Positions 36,501-47,401 of a DNA stretch of 64,000 nucleotides are shown piece by piece. The position numbers and the translations under genes were made by a program. The notes below the pieces were generated by a model. It saw only the letters and a program-made list of their open reading frames with translations, did no database searches and was not told the origin of the DNA. Position 1 is the first letter of the stretch, and each line of letters opens with the position of its first letter. The stretch lies in assembly GCF_032854445.1 (NCBI RefSeq), contig NC_088302.1, positions 35,594,191-35,658,190 of the forward strand, written 5' to 3'. Origin of the DNA: Liolophura sinensis (Eukaryota; Mollusca; Polyplacophora; Chitonida; Chitonidae).

Positions 36501-39500
36501 TATTTGGAAATATTTACCCTGTATTAACTGAATATATACCTGCACGTATTTGTATGACGTCCAGAACGATTCTAGCCTCTGTTAGATCGTTCTCCTTTTC
36601 CCGCAAACCCGCGTCAAGGAACTCTTTAACAGCTTTCCGCAGAGCAGACTCGTCCTGAGATTTTGTGGCCGAAATTAACCGTTGTCGGATCCTTTCATCC
36701 TTTTTGCTGTTGTCGGATTCGTGAATGGCCACTTCATTCTCATCCACCAACCCTTCCTTTCGAAGCCTGGCCAATTCCCGATCGTAGTCCTTCTTCTGCT
36801 TTTGAATAATCTTCTCTATCGTAGAAGGGGAAACGATCTGGTACAAGATATTACATTAATGGTATTAAAAAAACTTAAAGCATAGAGAGTAAAGCCAGAG
36901 CAGCGACGACAATGTGATTGTTGGCAAAGGTTGAAATACGGCCTCTTGTCAATTAACCTCAGTTTGGATTTTCTTGTAAATGGTCAAATTGCAGCATACA
37001 AAATAATTAAGACGTACAGCATAGAGAGAAAAAAGAGAAAAACGTATTAGCCAGTGACTGCTTATCCAATGTTAATATAATTATGTATTAAGAGTCAATC
37101 ATTAAACAGGCGTTGTAAACAAAAGCACTTTGTTTATTTTTATCATGAAAAATTTTATTTTTTCTCAAGCCATCTGGCCGTTTCGGTCTGTGACTCAAAT
37201 GTTCCTGTGACTAGACGCCGTATTTCATCGGTTATGTGTGTAAACTATCACCACTGTCTTCGCTACTCTGGCTTTACTCTCTGTACTGTGAGATTCGCCA
37301 ACCTATATCTTCGAATTTCAAGCTAAAATGTAGTGCATTTGCACTGTAGTGTAGTGCATTGTTGAGATAGGCCTACTATACACAGAGAACATAACAGTAT
37401 AACACATCTAAGCACCAAGTCCGACATTTGTATACCACTTGGAAGCTATGGATAGGCGATCAAAGTTGATATTTGTTAGACCAATTCCCAAATCGCCTGA
37501 AACAGCTGGTTGAGTGATTTGGGATTGCACTGCCTGGCTCCACAACATAACGATAATACTGTTAGGAGGAAACAGGAGTTTCTAATATGAACCACTTCGG
37601 TGGCTTCGGTGACCAGATAGAGCGTCCTCCTCGAAGTCGGGAGACCCGCGATCAAATCCGGATCGCGTCACACCAAATATTTTAAAAATGTTACTTGCGG
37701 CTGCCTTGTTTGGCGCTCAGTGCTGAGAGGTTAAAGCAAGGAAACAGATGTCAGTATAATGTGACTGAGCGGGGTGTTATCTCTGGTATCTTCGACATGA
37801 TACTTCATCCGCGGCAGCCCTCTGGCGGCATGGACTCACCTTGCCACAAGGAGACACGTATATGTACACATACCTAATGAGGTGACCCAATCATATGACC
37901 CAAGCATTCATTCATTCGTTCTAATATATATGATATCGTTAAATGCCAACACAGACAACGTGACATCATGCGGCAGTATATGATACACCGATAGGAATTG
38001 GTGAACACAACAAGGAAGAAGCCTTCGTTCTTCGCAATTTTCTTGAAAATCTGGTACATTTTGGCTTGGTATATCGAATACGATAAAAGTAAATCCAGAG
38101 CAGCGACGAGTGTGATAGTTTGCAAATGATCACACGTCACCGGTGAAATATGGCCTCTTTTCATTCTATCTTATTTAGGGTTTTATTCTAACTGTTCATG
38201 TAAATGCATAAATAGTAGCAAATTACATGCCCTCTAGCATCATCGCTTATATAGAGTTAGGTTAAAAAAAGGAGTGATGTTAATTGCAATTTATTAGACG
38301 TCACTGGTCTAGAATTTCTCAGTGCTGTTTTATCATCACATTTAATGTTCAATAACAAAAGAACCAGAATAAATTAGTTACCATGGTCATACTGGAAAAG
38401 AAAGAACTAAATTGGGTTTAGAGTGTACTATTAAGTGTATACCAGTCCTGCATCACATGGTTGAATATTATGTAACACATGAGTTCCCAGACCTTATCAA
38501 ACCTTGGTCTTTACGTTGTAAGAACCATTATGATTGCATAGTGTTAGATTAGTATGAGTTCACGAGTTTATTTTGTAACACTATAGTGGCTAGAGTAAAC
38601 CAGGACATTTCCTCTACAGGTGAAAATCCCCATCATTATAGAAGTAAAAAAATTATTGAGTATAGCTTAAAACTATGGTAGCCCATGTGTGACATTTAGG
38701 TTTTTTTTAAGGTTTGTAACTTTTTCTTTGGATTTCAGCTGAGTGAAAGCAATTATCACCTAGATGGAAACAGTTATCACGTCTGCGAAAAAAATTCACA
38801 TGCGTGAAGATCTTTTCATCTAGGTGGAAACTAACGTGACACAAGAAGCCCTCTCCGAACCCATAACAATGGCGGAAAACGGCATTTGCACCACACGCAT
38901 ACATACTAATTTGGAGCAGTAAATGGCCGCGATGCATTAGCATGAAATATCTGTTGTCAAAAAACTTATTATGTTATTATAACATCGACAAATAAATAAA
39001 CGAAGCTGGTTAGTTACATTACCTTGTATGTGAATAGAATGGCATGCGTTTTCCCAGATTTAAAACTGGCCATCAAATCAACTTCTGTCTCCTTATTCCC
39101 GGTGGGTAACCTCCCATCCCACAGGCCCTGTTTGTTCCTGGTTAGCTCCGTAGGTGGCGCTGTCGTCAAACTAACACGTGTGGCTTCCGGGATGTCAGCC
39201 AGAAATGGAACAATCTCATCGGTGGGCAAATATCCATACGTTGGTTTCAACACCTCGAAAGAAGGATTCCAATCGTCTAAGACTTTGGGAAATGGGAGTG
39301 ATCCAACTTTGGGAAGGCGAGCCTGTATCAGACTATGATAAATTGGTTGATCACTTCCTCTACCCCCTAGCAACTTGAAATAGTATAGGCCCGATTCGGG
39401 AAACACGGAGTAAAATGTCTTTGTATCACGTTTGGATTTGAATTTTATATATTCAGAATGATCAACCATGTTGTTACCTTTCAGAATAAATAATTTTGGC

Positions 39501-42500
39501 ACTAACAGAACGTTTTGAGAACATTGGAGTTTCAAATTCCGTTCTCCGGAGTTCGTTTCTACGTAAGCTTTATCCCCCGTAAGACATTTCATTCCCAGTT
39601 TGCTAAAATCGATAGTGGGCCCTGCGCATCCTCGTGTGATGGCTTCTGGGAAAGAGGCCAGCCACATACATATCCTTTCATTTTCCAGAAGATAATTGCA
39701 TATGTTTGGAAAATCCTCCATCACAGCGTCTTTACGGCGGGCGTACAACTTCAGGGCAAACTTACCCTTTTCTGGAAGCCTGATGTGATAGATGACGACG
39801 TCTTTGCGGAACTCATAGAAAGCGTATTCGTCATAAGTTGTGACATTCGACTCACCCCGTACAAGTTTATGGCGAAATTCCATTTGCTGTTTGACACGGA
39901 AATGTATCTCAGCCTGACCTCTTTTGGAGACCACTAATCCTGAAGGATGACTGAGAGCAGAAATACCCAGTCTTTCCGTGTCAACCCCTGGACCCCACTC
40001 TATCCGTGAATTAACTGGGTAAGGTTCAGGTTTGGTTTTTGCTAGTCTGTCACAGTGGATGGCGTAAGCAGATATCAGTTCATACACGCCTCGCTTCTTG
40101 TCAATCTCCTCGCAAAACAGTTCCAGTTTGTATTTACCCGTTGCAGGGAGATCAAACCCGACTGTGACCAGTCCTACTTTTCTGTTGACGTTCAAGAAAA
40201 CAAATCTTTCCAACTTCAACTTCCCAAAGGTGTTGGTGTTCCCAGATTTATCCAACGAATGGAACAGTCGGCAGAAGAATCTGTGTGAGCCACCGTTGGG
40301 GATCCGTATGCTGACTGAGCCCTTTCCCTCTTGCGCCTGTATCACGCTTGTTGTCTCGACGACTTGGAAACCCAAGTCAAAGAACGCAGGTTTCAGAAAC
40401 GACAGTAGCCGGAATTCCTCCTTGGTGACAGTCCTGGCTAGAAGCTGCCATCGGTCGTCCACAGGAAGGTGGCTGTGGATCATGACTTCTGGGTCAGTCA
40501 AGAAAAACGCCTCCTGGTACTGCCTCTCTTTGATCAGCTCCATGTTAACCTGACCACGGGTCTGCTTCCTCTCACCCGCATCACCCACCGCCTCCCAGTC
40601 CTTGCGCTTGGTACCCACCGCCTTCCAGGCACTCCAATGGCAATCCAGGAGCCTCCAAGAACCTCCAAACAGAACCGCTGACCACATCGCCTTGGGTTTC
40701 CTCAACATGTCCCCGGGTTCGTACCCAGCTCCTTTTACCCACCCTCTGATGCTGTAGCTTGGGATCAGCGCATACCTTAAATAAATCAAAAACGTATCGG
40801 CAAAGTTTTGATTTTGGCAAACCTAGATTCCCCGAGCTGTATGGTAGCGCGCGTGCCTCTTCTCTTGGGCTGAGTAGCCAGAGCGAGATATTGTTAAAAG
40901 CTAATACCTAGGGGTTATGGTAAATCATTTTGTCCTGTTGTTGAATTCCATACTTAATTGAAGCTCAGTTGACTGAACTGCCTTGGGTAAGGGATGAGGT
41001 TGTTTGCTACATATCAATATTAGCTACACAAAACAGCAAAGTAACGGCTCTTGTACGGTTATCTGCATGAAACTGTTATGTAAATGATGACACAGAGTCT
41101 GCAAATTACGCTTTGGTGACATTCTGCTAGTTATAGTTAACTTTAGTTTCTTCATAACAAGAACTGAAATGATGACACAGCTATATTACCATGGCATCTT
41201 AAACTGAACAAAATGATCTTTTATATAAAAAGCCATTTATTCACAATGTCTATTATTTGTACCCACTTGCACATTTTCTCAAACAGTTGAGCATATCCGA
41301 TTTCCCCTGTCTTTATTTGAACTAAGTAGAACGCTCCAGAGTTTTCTTTATCGACTTTGTCCACTGGTCCGACATCTTTGATCTCCATTTTGTCACCTTT
41401 CCCCTCTGATTTGGCGCGTTTGATGGCAATTTTGTCGCCTTTGTCCTCAGAACTTTCACACTTGACATCAAGATTGTCAAGATTCTGTGTAGTGATCCAG
41501 GCAAATATGGCTCGTACTTTCTCAAGGTCATTTCGTGTCGGCTTGAGCAGATATGTGACGATGTCTTCAAGGTCAATTTGGAGGAGATCTGAGCCAGTCT
41601 GCGACAGGTAAAAGACAGATAAACATTTTTGAACGTCCATGTGTTAAAAATGTCTCAAATAAGAATAGTTAAGAGATGAAAATGGATTGATCTGGGTTTA
41701 CCTTTGTAAGAAGTTGTTACCTGTTTCAAAGTTGTTACCTGTGTCAAAATAATAAGCTTGGTTTAGGTTATAAGCACGACTAGAATTGCTAACGTCAAAG
41801 TTGCAACGATAGCCCTAGTTGCTACTTTTACCTTATCTTGATCAAAGTTGTTACCACTAACAAATTTGTGCCTTGGTCAAAGTTGTTACTTTTGTCATAT
41901 TTGCTCCATTTGTAAAATTCGTTACCGTTCATAAAGCTGTTATCTTTGTCAAAGTTGTTACCTTTGTCTGCGTTATTACCTTTGTCAAAATTGTTCCCTT
42001 TCACAAAGTTGTTACCATTTATAAATTCTTACCTTTGCCAAATTTGTTAGGTATTTCGAAATTACCCTTGTCAAAGTTGTTTTAAACCGTTTAAAAAAGA
42101 TGTTACTGTGGTCAGAGTTCTTACCTGTAAAACATGGTCGTCAATCATTGTGAAATCTACATCCTTTAAAAGATACCTCCGGTCAGTCGGCGTTGGGTAA
42201 GGAATTTTCACGCCATTCCATGTAGGAATGGTGAAATTCTGTTTGGTAAAACTTTCCTGGGATTGTCTAAGAAGGCGTAATGTTGGGGGCTTCTCGTAGA
42301 ACTCCTTCCCTACCCCTTCTTTAAACTCGTGCCAGAATGGTGCATCGTCAAATAGGACGTCATTGACCTGTATATCCCAATTGACATACCATTCACTTAT
42401 TATTACATAAAGTATTAAACGAGATGTATTGAATTGCAATCGAATGAACAGCTAACAATTCCTTCTTCATGCACTAGTTATTGTGTATCACTGACTGGTG

Positions 42501-43232
42501 TAAACATGTTATCCCTACTTTTTTCGGCGGTATAGATTTCAGTGTCTGGTTTTAAGGTGTGGCATTTCTGTTAAACTATAGAAGTGCGCCATGACGTGTG
42601 TTATTGTCATTAAGTCACTTGCATCGCACCGTGTCAATGACTCCCGTTAAACCGTGCATATATACCGTGATTTTGTATTAAGCCACATAACCCACGCTGT
42701 ATAGCATTCCCACTAAACAACATACATATCTCAATGTTTCTTTTATTTCCTTTAGATCACATGTATATCGTTGTTGTTACCATTACACTTAGTATCACGG
42801 TATAGCTTATTTATTAAATTTCCTGCCGTCAGGTTGGTACATGTTTGCTGGCGTCAAAACTCCAAAATCTAGCTTTTCTTGTAACCAAGGGAATGGAACG
42901 TGATCTACACACTGCAACAGATATTGGCATATGGCATCGCCATAGATGTGTTAAAACGTCGTGCGTCGTGAAAGTTATTGTAACATGGGCTTGTCAGACA
43001 CTTTTTAACTTGATATACTCAGTGGTTATGGCAATCGGTAAACAGGTGTATACCATTTTCGTTTAACTGTATATATTATGTACCATCGACATATCACGTG
43101 AATATCGACATCACCTAACAAAAACACTATAACCGTTTTCTGTTTCTGTCCGGTTACCTTTCCGGTTTCAATCACATCGTCGGAGTTGTGTTCTCGATCA
43201 CGGCTGGAACCTGTGGATAGTCCCCCTCCCAT
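33376..43232 (-). CDS. KY/hillarin-like pseudo-peptidase with dynein-stalk-like C-terminus (7 exons, at least 1056 codons)
   Basis: On the minus strand, 43232-43158, 42367-42125, 41598-41267, 40775-39023, 36837-36540, 35920-35640 and 33561-33376 join in phase through GT/AG introns to give 1056 codons. Order: N-myristoylation-type start; linker; KY (transglutaminase-like) domain about 107-265; KY-type region LTDPEVMIHSHLPVDDRWQL near 300-345; three beta-sandwich repeats with cores LPATGKYKLELF, LPEKGKFALKLYA and FPESGLYYFKLL; then helical residues 802-1056, with 958-1056 resembling the dynein heavy-chain stalk. Vertebrate KY acts in muscle cytoskeleton maintenance, and invertebrate hillarin is a cytoskeletal relative. 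The expected catalytic Cys and His are not present, so this is probably a non-enzymatic scaffold. The 3' end is unresolved. The KY call is firm; the dynein-like call rests on pattern recognition. Confidence 0.87.
33757..34960. repeat. Minisatellite, dimeric unit about 74 bp, about 16 copies (intron 6 of the KY-like gene)
   Basis: Each unit pairs CAGGTTTGAGAACTTTTTAG with CAGGTTTAACAACTGTTTGG, joined by CCCTGACCACTTCACAA and TGCACCGCGCTTCAGA. The two halves are diverged copies of one ancestral word. Divergence is higher at the left end (33757-34000), so growth was probably at the right. Confidence 0.93.
35333..35520 (+). repeat. Dispersed 200-bp repeat (family D), copy 1
   Basis: Shared words with the other five copies: GCCATG.TG.T..AGAGGGCG, CTATTTATGCATTTA.ATGAAC, GAGGCCGTATTTCACCGG, CCAACTA.CACA.TGTCGTC, TTACTGTCCATGCTGTAT. 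No ORF. It lies in intron 6 of the KY-like gene. Confidence 0.7.
35640..35920 (-). CDS. KY-like exon 6: dynein-stalk-like helices with PP motif
   Basis: The acceptor is TATCCACAG and the donor GTAAGA. It completes Glu901 and encodes residues 902-994. A charged helix (LKRIIEKIERKKLERRLEPQ) is followed by NMEAKTMTEIRSY and NRPPQAVYDVMRAALLLLGE. The E-I-x-S-x-x-x-P-P-x-x-V-x-x-V-M-x-A-x-x-x-L-L-G order is the hallmark I associate with the dynein heavy-chain stalk/microtubule-binding region. Confidence 0.86.
36170..36249. repeat. 80-bp hairpin (inverted repeat)
   Basis: CACTCACAGTATCAGTGGCC at the left and GGCTTATCTCGTC-type reverse complement at the right form about 26-bp arms with few mismatches. 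An inner TTTACTC/GAGTAAA stem adds to the fold. It lies in intron 5 of the KY-like gene and could be a tiny foldback element. Confidence 0.65.
36540..36837 (-). CDS. KY-like exon 5: charged coiled-coil segment
   Basis: The acceptor is CTTGTACCAG and the donor GTATAT. It encodes residues 802-900 plus one base, phase 0 to 1. The sequence (IVSPSTIEKIIQKQKKDYDR, ELARLRKEGLVDE, KSQDESALRKAVKEFLDAGL) is a highly charged helix that bridges the beta repeats and the dynein-stalk-like part. Confidence 0.86.
36884..36975 (-). repeat. Family D dispersed repeat, copy 2 (minus)
   Basis: Contains GTAAAGCCAGAGCAGCGACG and AAATACGGCCTCTTGTCAAT, the reverse complement of copy 1. With the plus-oriented copy at 37195 it forms an inverted pair. 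Confidence 0.65.
37195..37290 (+). repeat. Family D dispersed repeat, copy 3 (plus)
   Basis: Contains GACTAGACGCCGTATTTCAT and TCTTCGCTACTCTGGCTTTA. About 220 bases separate it from the inverted copy 2. It lies in intron 4 of the KY-like gene. Confidence 0.65.
37591..37921 (+). mobile_element. tRNA-derived SINE, family B
   Basis: The tRNA-like head has GGTGGCTTCGGTGACCAGAT and a B-box-like GCGATCAAATCC. The body has TTGTTTGGCGCTCAGTGCTG and TCTGGCGGCATGGACT, and the tail is (CATT)n-like. Homologous to 47402-47737 (minus) and 58531-58866 (plus). It lies in intron 4 of the KY-like gene. Confidence 0.85.
38083..38245 (-). repeat. Family D dispersed repeat, copy 4 (minus)
   Basis: The longest minus copy: AAATCCAGAGCAGCGACGAG, GGTGAAATATGGCCTCTTTT, GTAAATGCATAAATAGTAGC and GCCCTCTAG. 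Its orientation opposes copy 1. Confidence 0.7.
39023..40775 (-). CDS. KY-like exon 4: second half of KY domain and beta repeats
   Basis: The acceptor is GATTTATTTAAG and the donor GTAATG. The exon completes Lys217 and encodes 584 codons (to residue 801), phase 2 to 0. It begins YALIPSYSIRGWVKGAGYEP, then KAMWSAVLFGGSWRLLDCHW. KY family members normally have His-Ala-Trp-Asn-Ala-Val here, so the His position is Ala246 while the Asp of LLD (261) is kept. The block LTDPEVMIHSHLPVDDRWQL follows, and then three related beta units whose cores are LPATGKYKLELF, LPEKGKFALKLYA and FPESGLYYFKLL, as in KY and hillarin. Confidence 0.93.
41267..41598 (-). CDS. KY-like exon 3: first half of KY domain
   Basis: The acceptor is CTGTCGCAG and the donor GTGGGT. 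It encodes residues 107-216 plus two bases, phase 0 to 2. The KY core KVRAIFAWIT is at 133-142. A Lys/Asp-rich insert with repeated EDKGDK/GKGDKMEIK follows at about 153-190. The nucleophile region reads TGEIGYAQLFEKMC (203-216), whereas the family has TG-x-C-x-GY; the Cys is absent and the segment is one residue shorter. Confidence 0.92.
41715..42085. repeat. Degenerate GTTACC/TTTGTCAAA tandem repeat (intron 2 of the KY-like gene)
   Basis: Copies of AAAGTTGTTACCTTTGTC with substitutions recur every 15-21 bases. Many carry GTTACC, which on the coding (minus) strand reads GGTAAC and mimics a donor site. Confidence 0.75.
42125..42367 (-). CDS. KY-like exon 2
   Basis: The acceptor is GGATATACAG and the donor GTAAGA. 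It encodes exactly 81 codons (residues 26-106), phase 0 to 0, from VNDVLFDDAPFWHEFKEG to VDFTMIDDHVLQ. An acidic 'IDxHVLQV'-like stretch before the KY core is usual in this family. Confidence 0.9.
43158..43232 (-). CDS. KY-like exon 1 with N-myristoylation-type start
   Basis: The exon runs from ATG at 43232 (context CCAATAATGG, A at -3) to the donor GTAACC and encodes 25 residues, phase 0. The start MGGGLSTG fits the M-G-x-x-x-S consensus for N-myristoyltransferase, which would place the protein at membranes. Exon phase, the KY exon order and the start context together support this start. Confidence 0.75.
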
Positions 43233-44473
43233 TATTGGCTGGATTCATTCGATTCTGTAGGAAAAACTCTTGTAGGAAGCACACAACTTATTCTATGCAG
43301 TTATTCCTGTATACCTTGTCTGTACAGACGTGTTCCAAACACTGTCTTAACTGCTAATGCTCACAACCGATATTTTATCGTGGATATTTGTCACGGAGCC
43401 ACAATCATTTATTTTTTTCGCTCGATTGCCTTCAAAAACCGTATCCCGCAGTGTTTGTGTTGGGCCTTTGTTTAGGAGGCCATTATGTTTGTACAGGGCC
43501 CTTCGTGCTCTGGCATTCCCGTTGTCATGATACCGTTATTATTAAAGACTACCTGGTGACATGACAAAAGAAAGTTGTTTTATTTGTCACGGACACCACA
43601 CCACTCCATGAATTAATGACTAATGACATTTGTGTTTTTGACCATATCAGTCACGGTGGTCAGCCACAATGGCGCATGTACATAAATACTACATAGGACG
43701 ATGTGTGCAGTTCCAACGGTAATCAGTAGTAACAGCATACAGTATAGGCATAGGCGATACTTTCTGACAGTGACATTTAGAAGTTGGTACCGGGTACGTG
43801 AATAAGTGAAGAAATTACCTATGAATAGCCAGTGGTAATAAATTTAAAGCCTTGCCAGCCATAAGTAATTTGTTGACTGATATAGGCAAGTGAAATATAT
43901 ATTGGGATTAACTAGCTTCGTGGAATTGCTTCAAAGCAGACTGCCACAAATGTACTATGTATAGCCAAGGCTGATACACTCTCCGTAACCCAAGCTTGTG
44001 ACATGCCTAATCGATCTGTGAACTGACGCTCAACTTCACAAGCATTATCAAGTGCGATGTGTGCCTGCAATACAACAATGTTCTGCAGACATATATTATT
44101 GCTGATGCACACGTCCAGACTTTATACCCTACAAAACAAACTGAGAACAGCATGTTTGTGCAGTCAAGAGGTGTGATTCATTTAAGGTTGGGATTTAATA
44201 CAGGGTTACAGCTGTAGGGGTTTTCCCCATGGTTTGGGGACTTATGTACCTCATTAGTTAAAATGGGAGGCATTAATATTACCGAGTACTCTAAATATGC
44301 GCAGATTAAACGATATAAAAAAACCCTGTATATGCAAACAGATAAGTTCTCTCGACATAACTGATTGGTTTGTTTATTTGGTGTACTGAGGAATTCTTCA
44401 TAGATGGGGTGGTTGTTTTTGTGGGCGGAGGACACAGAAATGTCCAGAGTAAACCAGTGCCTTAATTCTCCAG
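43233..44473. other. Upstream region of the KY-like gene
   Basis: No exon is recognised. It should contain the minus-strand promoter, but I see no convincing TATA box or other core element. Confidence 0.35.
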
Positions 44474-44718
44474 ATACCTGTCCATGAATCTGACCACCGG
44501 GCTGACCAACGTGACTCACCAGCGTGACTGACCACCGTGAGTGTCCACTAATATGACCACCTTGAATGACCACCGTGAAACTTACCACCGTGACTGACCA
44601 CTGTGAATCTGACCACCGTGATTGACTACCGTGAATTTGATCACCGTCACTGACCACCGTGAAGCTGATCACCGTGACTAACCACCGTTAATCTGACCAT
44701 CGTGACTGACCACCGTTG
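44474..44718. repeat. GACCACCGTGA tandem repeat
   Basis: About 15-17 imperfect copies of TGACCACCGTGAATC and TGACCACCGTGACTG alternate, giving 14-15 bp units and 28-30 bp dimers. The long minus-strand reading frame across it is a product of this periodicity. Confidence 0.9.
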
Positions 44719-44843
44719 ACTTCGAGATCCACCTGGAGATCCACTTCTGCTTAGACGCTTTTCATAAGGCCAAATTGTATGTCAAACATTCTCAAGGTTG
44801 TGACAATATATGTATTTGATTTGTGTTTCACCCCTTTTTCGAC

Positions 44844-44949
<106 letters not shown>

Positions 44950-45489
44950 TGTTCGTGCATAGTATAAGCAGAAAGTCGTTCAGTATTTTAATGCTGAACG
45001 GCAAACCAATAAGCTACAAGTACACTGCTTTTAACATTGTCAGTTTAACCCCAGTTTGCGGTTGAGCAATCAAGTAAGGGAATGTTCAAACAGTGTTACC
45101 TTTTCTCCGGCCAATATAACATTTGTTCGAAAAACATGTGTTCAAGGTTGATTGGACAGAGTAACGTACAAAAACCCTGCAAATGTTTACTGGGTGTGAC
45201 CGACGAATCGGCATTATTAAGGCAAAGTAGTTCACAGAACATCACAGCGTAGGCCTATATAGATATTTGTTTGTCTTACACTGTACACAAAACTTCAGCA
45301 GCTAATACCGTTAAAATAAGGTTAAAATAAACGAAGCTTAGCTTGCTTTGATTTCTTGTTCCCACGACGGTTCAGGGTACATGTAGATTTGAAGGTCCAT
45401 AACTGGGAATGTATACATGGTGAATGTTACAGGTGGTAATAGAAGTCTTGTATAATTTGCTACCTTTTATGCATTTACATTATCATTTA

Positions 45490-45773
45490 TAGAGTGGCTC
45501 AGTTGGTTAGCGCACTAGCGCAGCATAATGACTCAGGAGCCTCTCGCCAATGCGGTCGCTGTGAGTTCAAGTCCAGCTCATGTTGGCTTCCTCTCCGGTC
45601 GTACGTGGGAAAGTCTGCCAGCAACCTACGGACGGGCTCTGCCAGCAACCTTCAGCCGGGGTCTGCCCAGTTTCTAAATAATGCTGGCCGCCGTCGTATA
45701 AGTGAAATATTCTTGAGTACAGTGTAAAACACGAATCAAATAAATAAATAAGTAAATAAATAAACAGTTATAG
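45490..45773 (+). mobile_element. Family A SINE, full length
   Basis: The tRNA-like head has the A-box region TGGCTCAGTTGGTTAGCGC and the B-box region GTGAGTTCAAGTCC. The body has GTGGGAAAGTCTGCCAGCAA, with part of it duplicated (CTGCCAGCAACCT appears twice). The tail TAAGTGAAATATTCTTGAGT ends in AATAAATAAATA-type repeats. This is the best reference copy of the family here. Confidence 0.92.
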
Positions 45774-45789
45774 AATAAAATCGTGACGG

Positions 45790-45890
45790 AAATTGATAGG
45801 AGGCCCTATTCCAATGCATGGTTACGTGTGACCAGTAGCCAACTATCACACCGTCTTCGATGTTCTGGTCTTATTCTCTTTGTTGTCATA
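45790..45890 (+). repeat. Family D dispersed repeat, copy 5
   Basis: GGAGGCCCTATTCCAATGC, AGTAGCCAACTATCACACCG and TTCTGGTCTTATTCTCTTTG follow the family D order. It directly follows the SINE tail. Confidence 0.6.
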
Positions 45891-45999
45891 ATTTTATATC
45901 ATTACCAGCAACATAATGTTGTTTTCAGATCTTCAACGAGGAATGATATTATAAAGTTTAGGGCTCCCAGGATATATTTGGAATTCTTTATTGGGTGGT

Positions 46000-47401
46000 T
46001 CTGAAGACGATACAATATTATCGTTTTATGTGGGTGTTTACCAATAATGAATTTCCAGACTCTCTTGCTACGAGACCTGAATCCAATTTATTACGTGTTT
46101 GATATATAACGGAGAGATATGACCGTGAACCAAAAGTGAGGTGTAAAAATACTGATAATCATTCGTGAAGGGCATTTCACTGCCCACGCCCTGACTTGTC
46201 AGGATGACCTTCACACAATTGGTGAAAATTTGTACAGTTGCTCCTCAGAACTAACACCTCCTATTGTTTGAGGAATGAAGCACAGTTGTGTGTAAATTGT
46301 CTCTTACCTCGTCAGGAATTACTGAATGGCTCACGAAAGTAACTTCTTTACGTTGTACGACGCCACAATGACGCGGGAAATGCGACATTTACACTAAGAG
46401 AGAAATATCGCCATTTTGAAGCCATGTATCAGATTTGAGCTGTGATGTAGGAGTAAGACACCTTGGTATGCCAGAATCCATACCCGGACTAAAGATGAGA
46501 AAGTCGCAGCAAACTGAAATGCCGGGGCATACAGAATACGTTGTTCAATGTTATTTTCATATAAGCTTGGGTACACGTGGTATAGAGTGGTTTAGTATAG
46601 CCTATTGTGTAAGTTTCAGAGATGGTCTACTTTCTTACTTCAATAACGACAACTGGAAAAGATTCCAGTTGATCTCTATCTATATATGCAGCCTGGCTGT
46701 ATATATTTGTCCGTTTAGCTGGTAAAATCATACTACTTTCACGGATTACTAGTTTTCCATTTCAGTCGAATATTCGTCATATTCGGAAACGAGTGAAAGC
46801 AGCCCCCTTACTTTGAGTTGCCGTGTTTATCTAACCGTAAATGACTGCAGCACCTAAAGTGGCGTATTGAGCAACTGGTAAGTTTTAAACTTTAGTTTAA
46901 AAATTTTAAAGCATATATTTTGTATTTTTTTACGGACTTAACAGTAGACCTACCTAAAATGAAGTAACACATCAGCCTACCAGTGAAGATTCAGTATCTA
47001 TTTAACATTAAAAGCATACCAAGAATACAGTAAGAATAACCACTGGATCGTTGTGAATTGAATAGCGTGAAGAGCTTTCCTGAAATTGCTCACAGAATTT
47101 CTATCGATGAAGAACACTCAGTTCACACCCATCAGCTAGATACACTTGTTAGTTTCTCTCTATGTATACTAGATCCCAGCCTGATCCCACATGTTTTTTT
47201 ATGTTTAATGGAAGCCATAATTTGAAACTAATCCGAGTTTTGTACATAGATGCTTGTATCATTTACGAAAAAATGGAATATCATGCTGCAGATAATCATT
47301 TTAAGAGCAGAGTAATTTAAAAATTCAAAGTCTAAGACCTGGATTTGAACATTTGAACATTTCGTGTAACTACATTAAGATGTATATATGTATGTATTTA
47401 T
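46000..47401. other. Intergenic, nothing recognised
   Basis: AT-rich sequence with only short frames. No splice-flanked protein-like exon, RNA gene or repeat copy was recognised. Confidence 0.4.

Noticed and set aside
39515-40681. Plus-strand frames of 100-150 codons
   Set aside because: They are antisense shadows of KY-like exon 4.
44178-44672. 164-codon minus-strand frame
   Set aside because: Most of it is the GACCACCGTGA tandem repeat. No splice sites, conserved motif or codon pattern of a gene.
45490-45570. Real tRNA gene
   Set aside because: A- and B-box-like words are present, but no complete cloverleaf; the sequence continues into a SINE body and tail.
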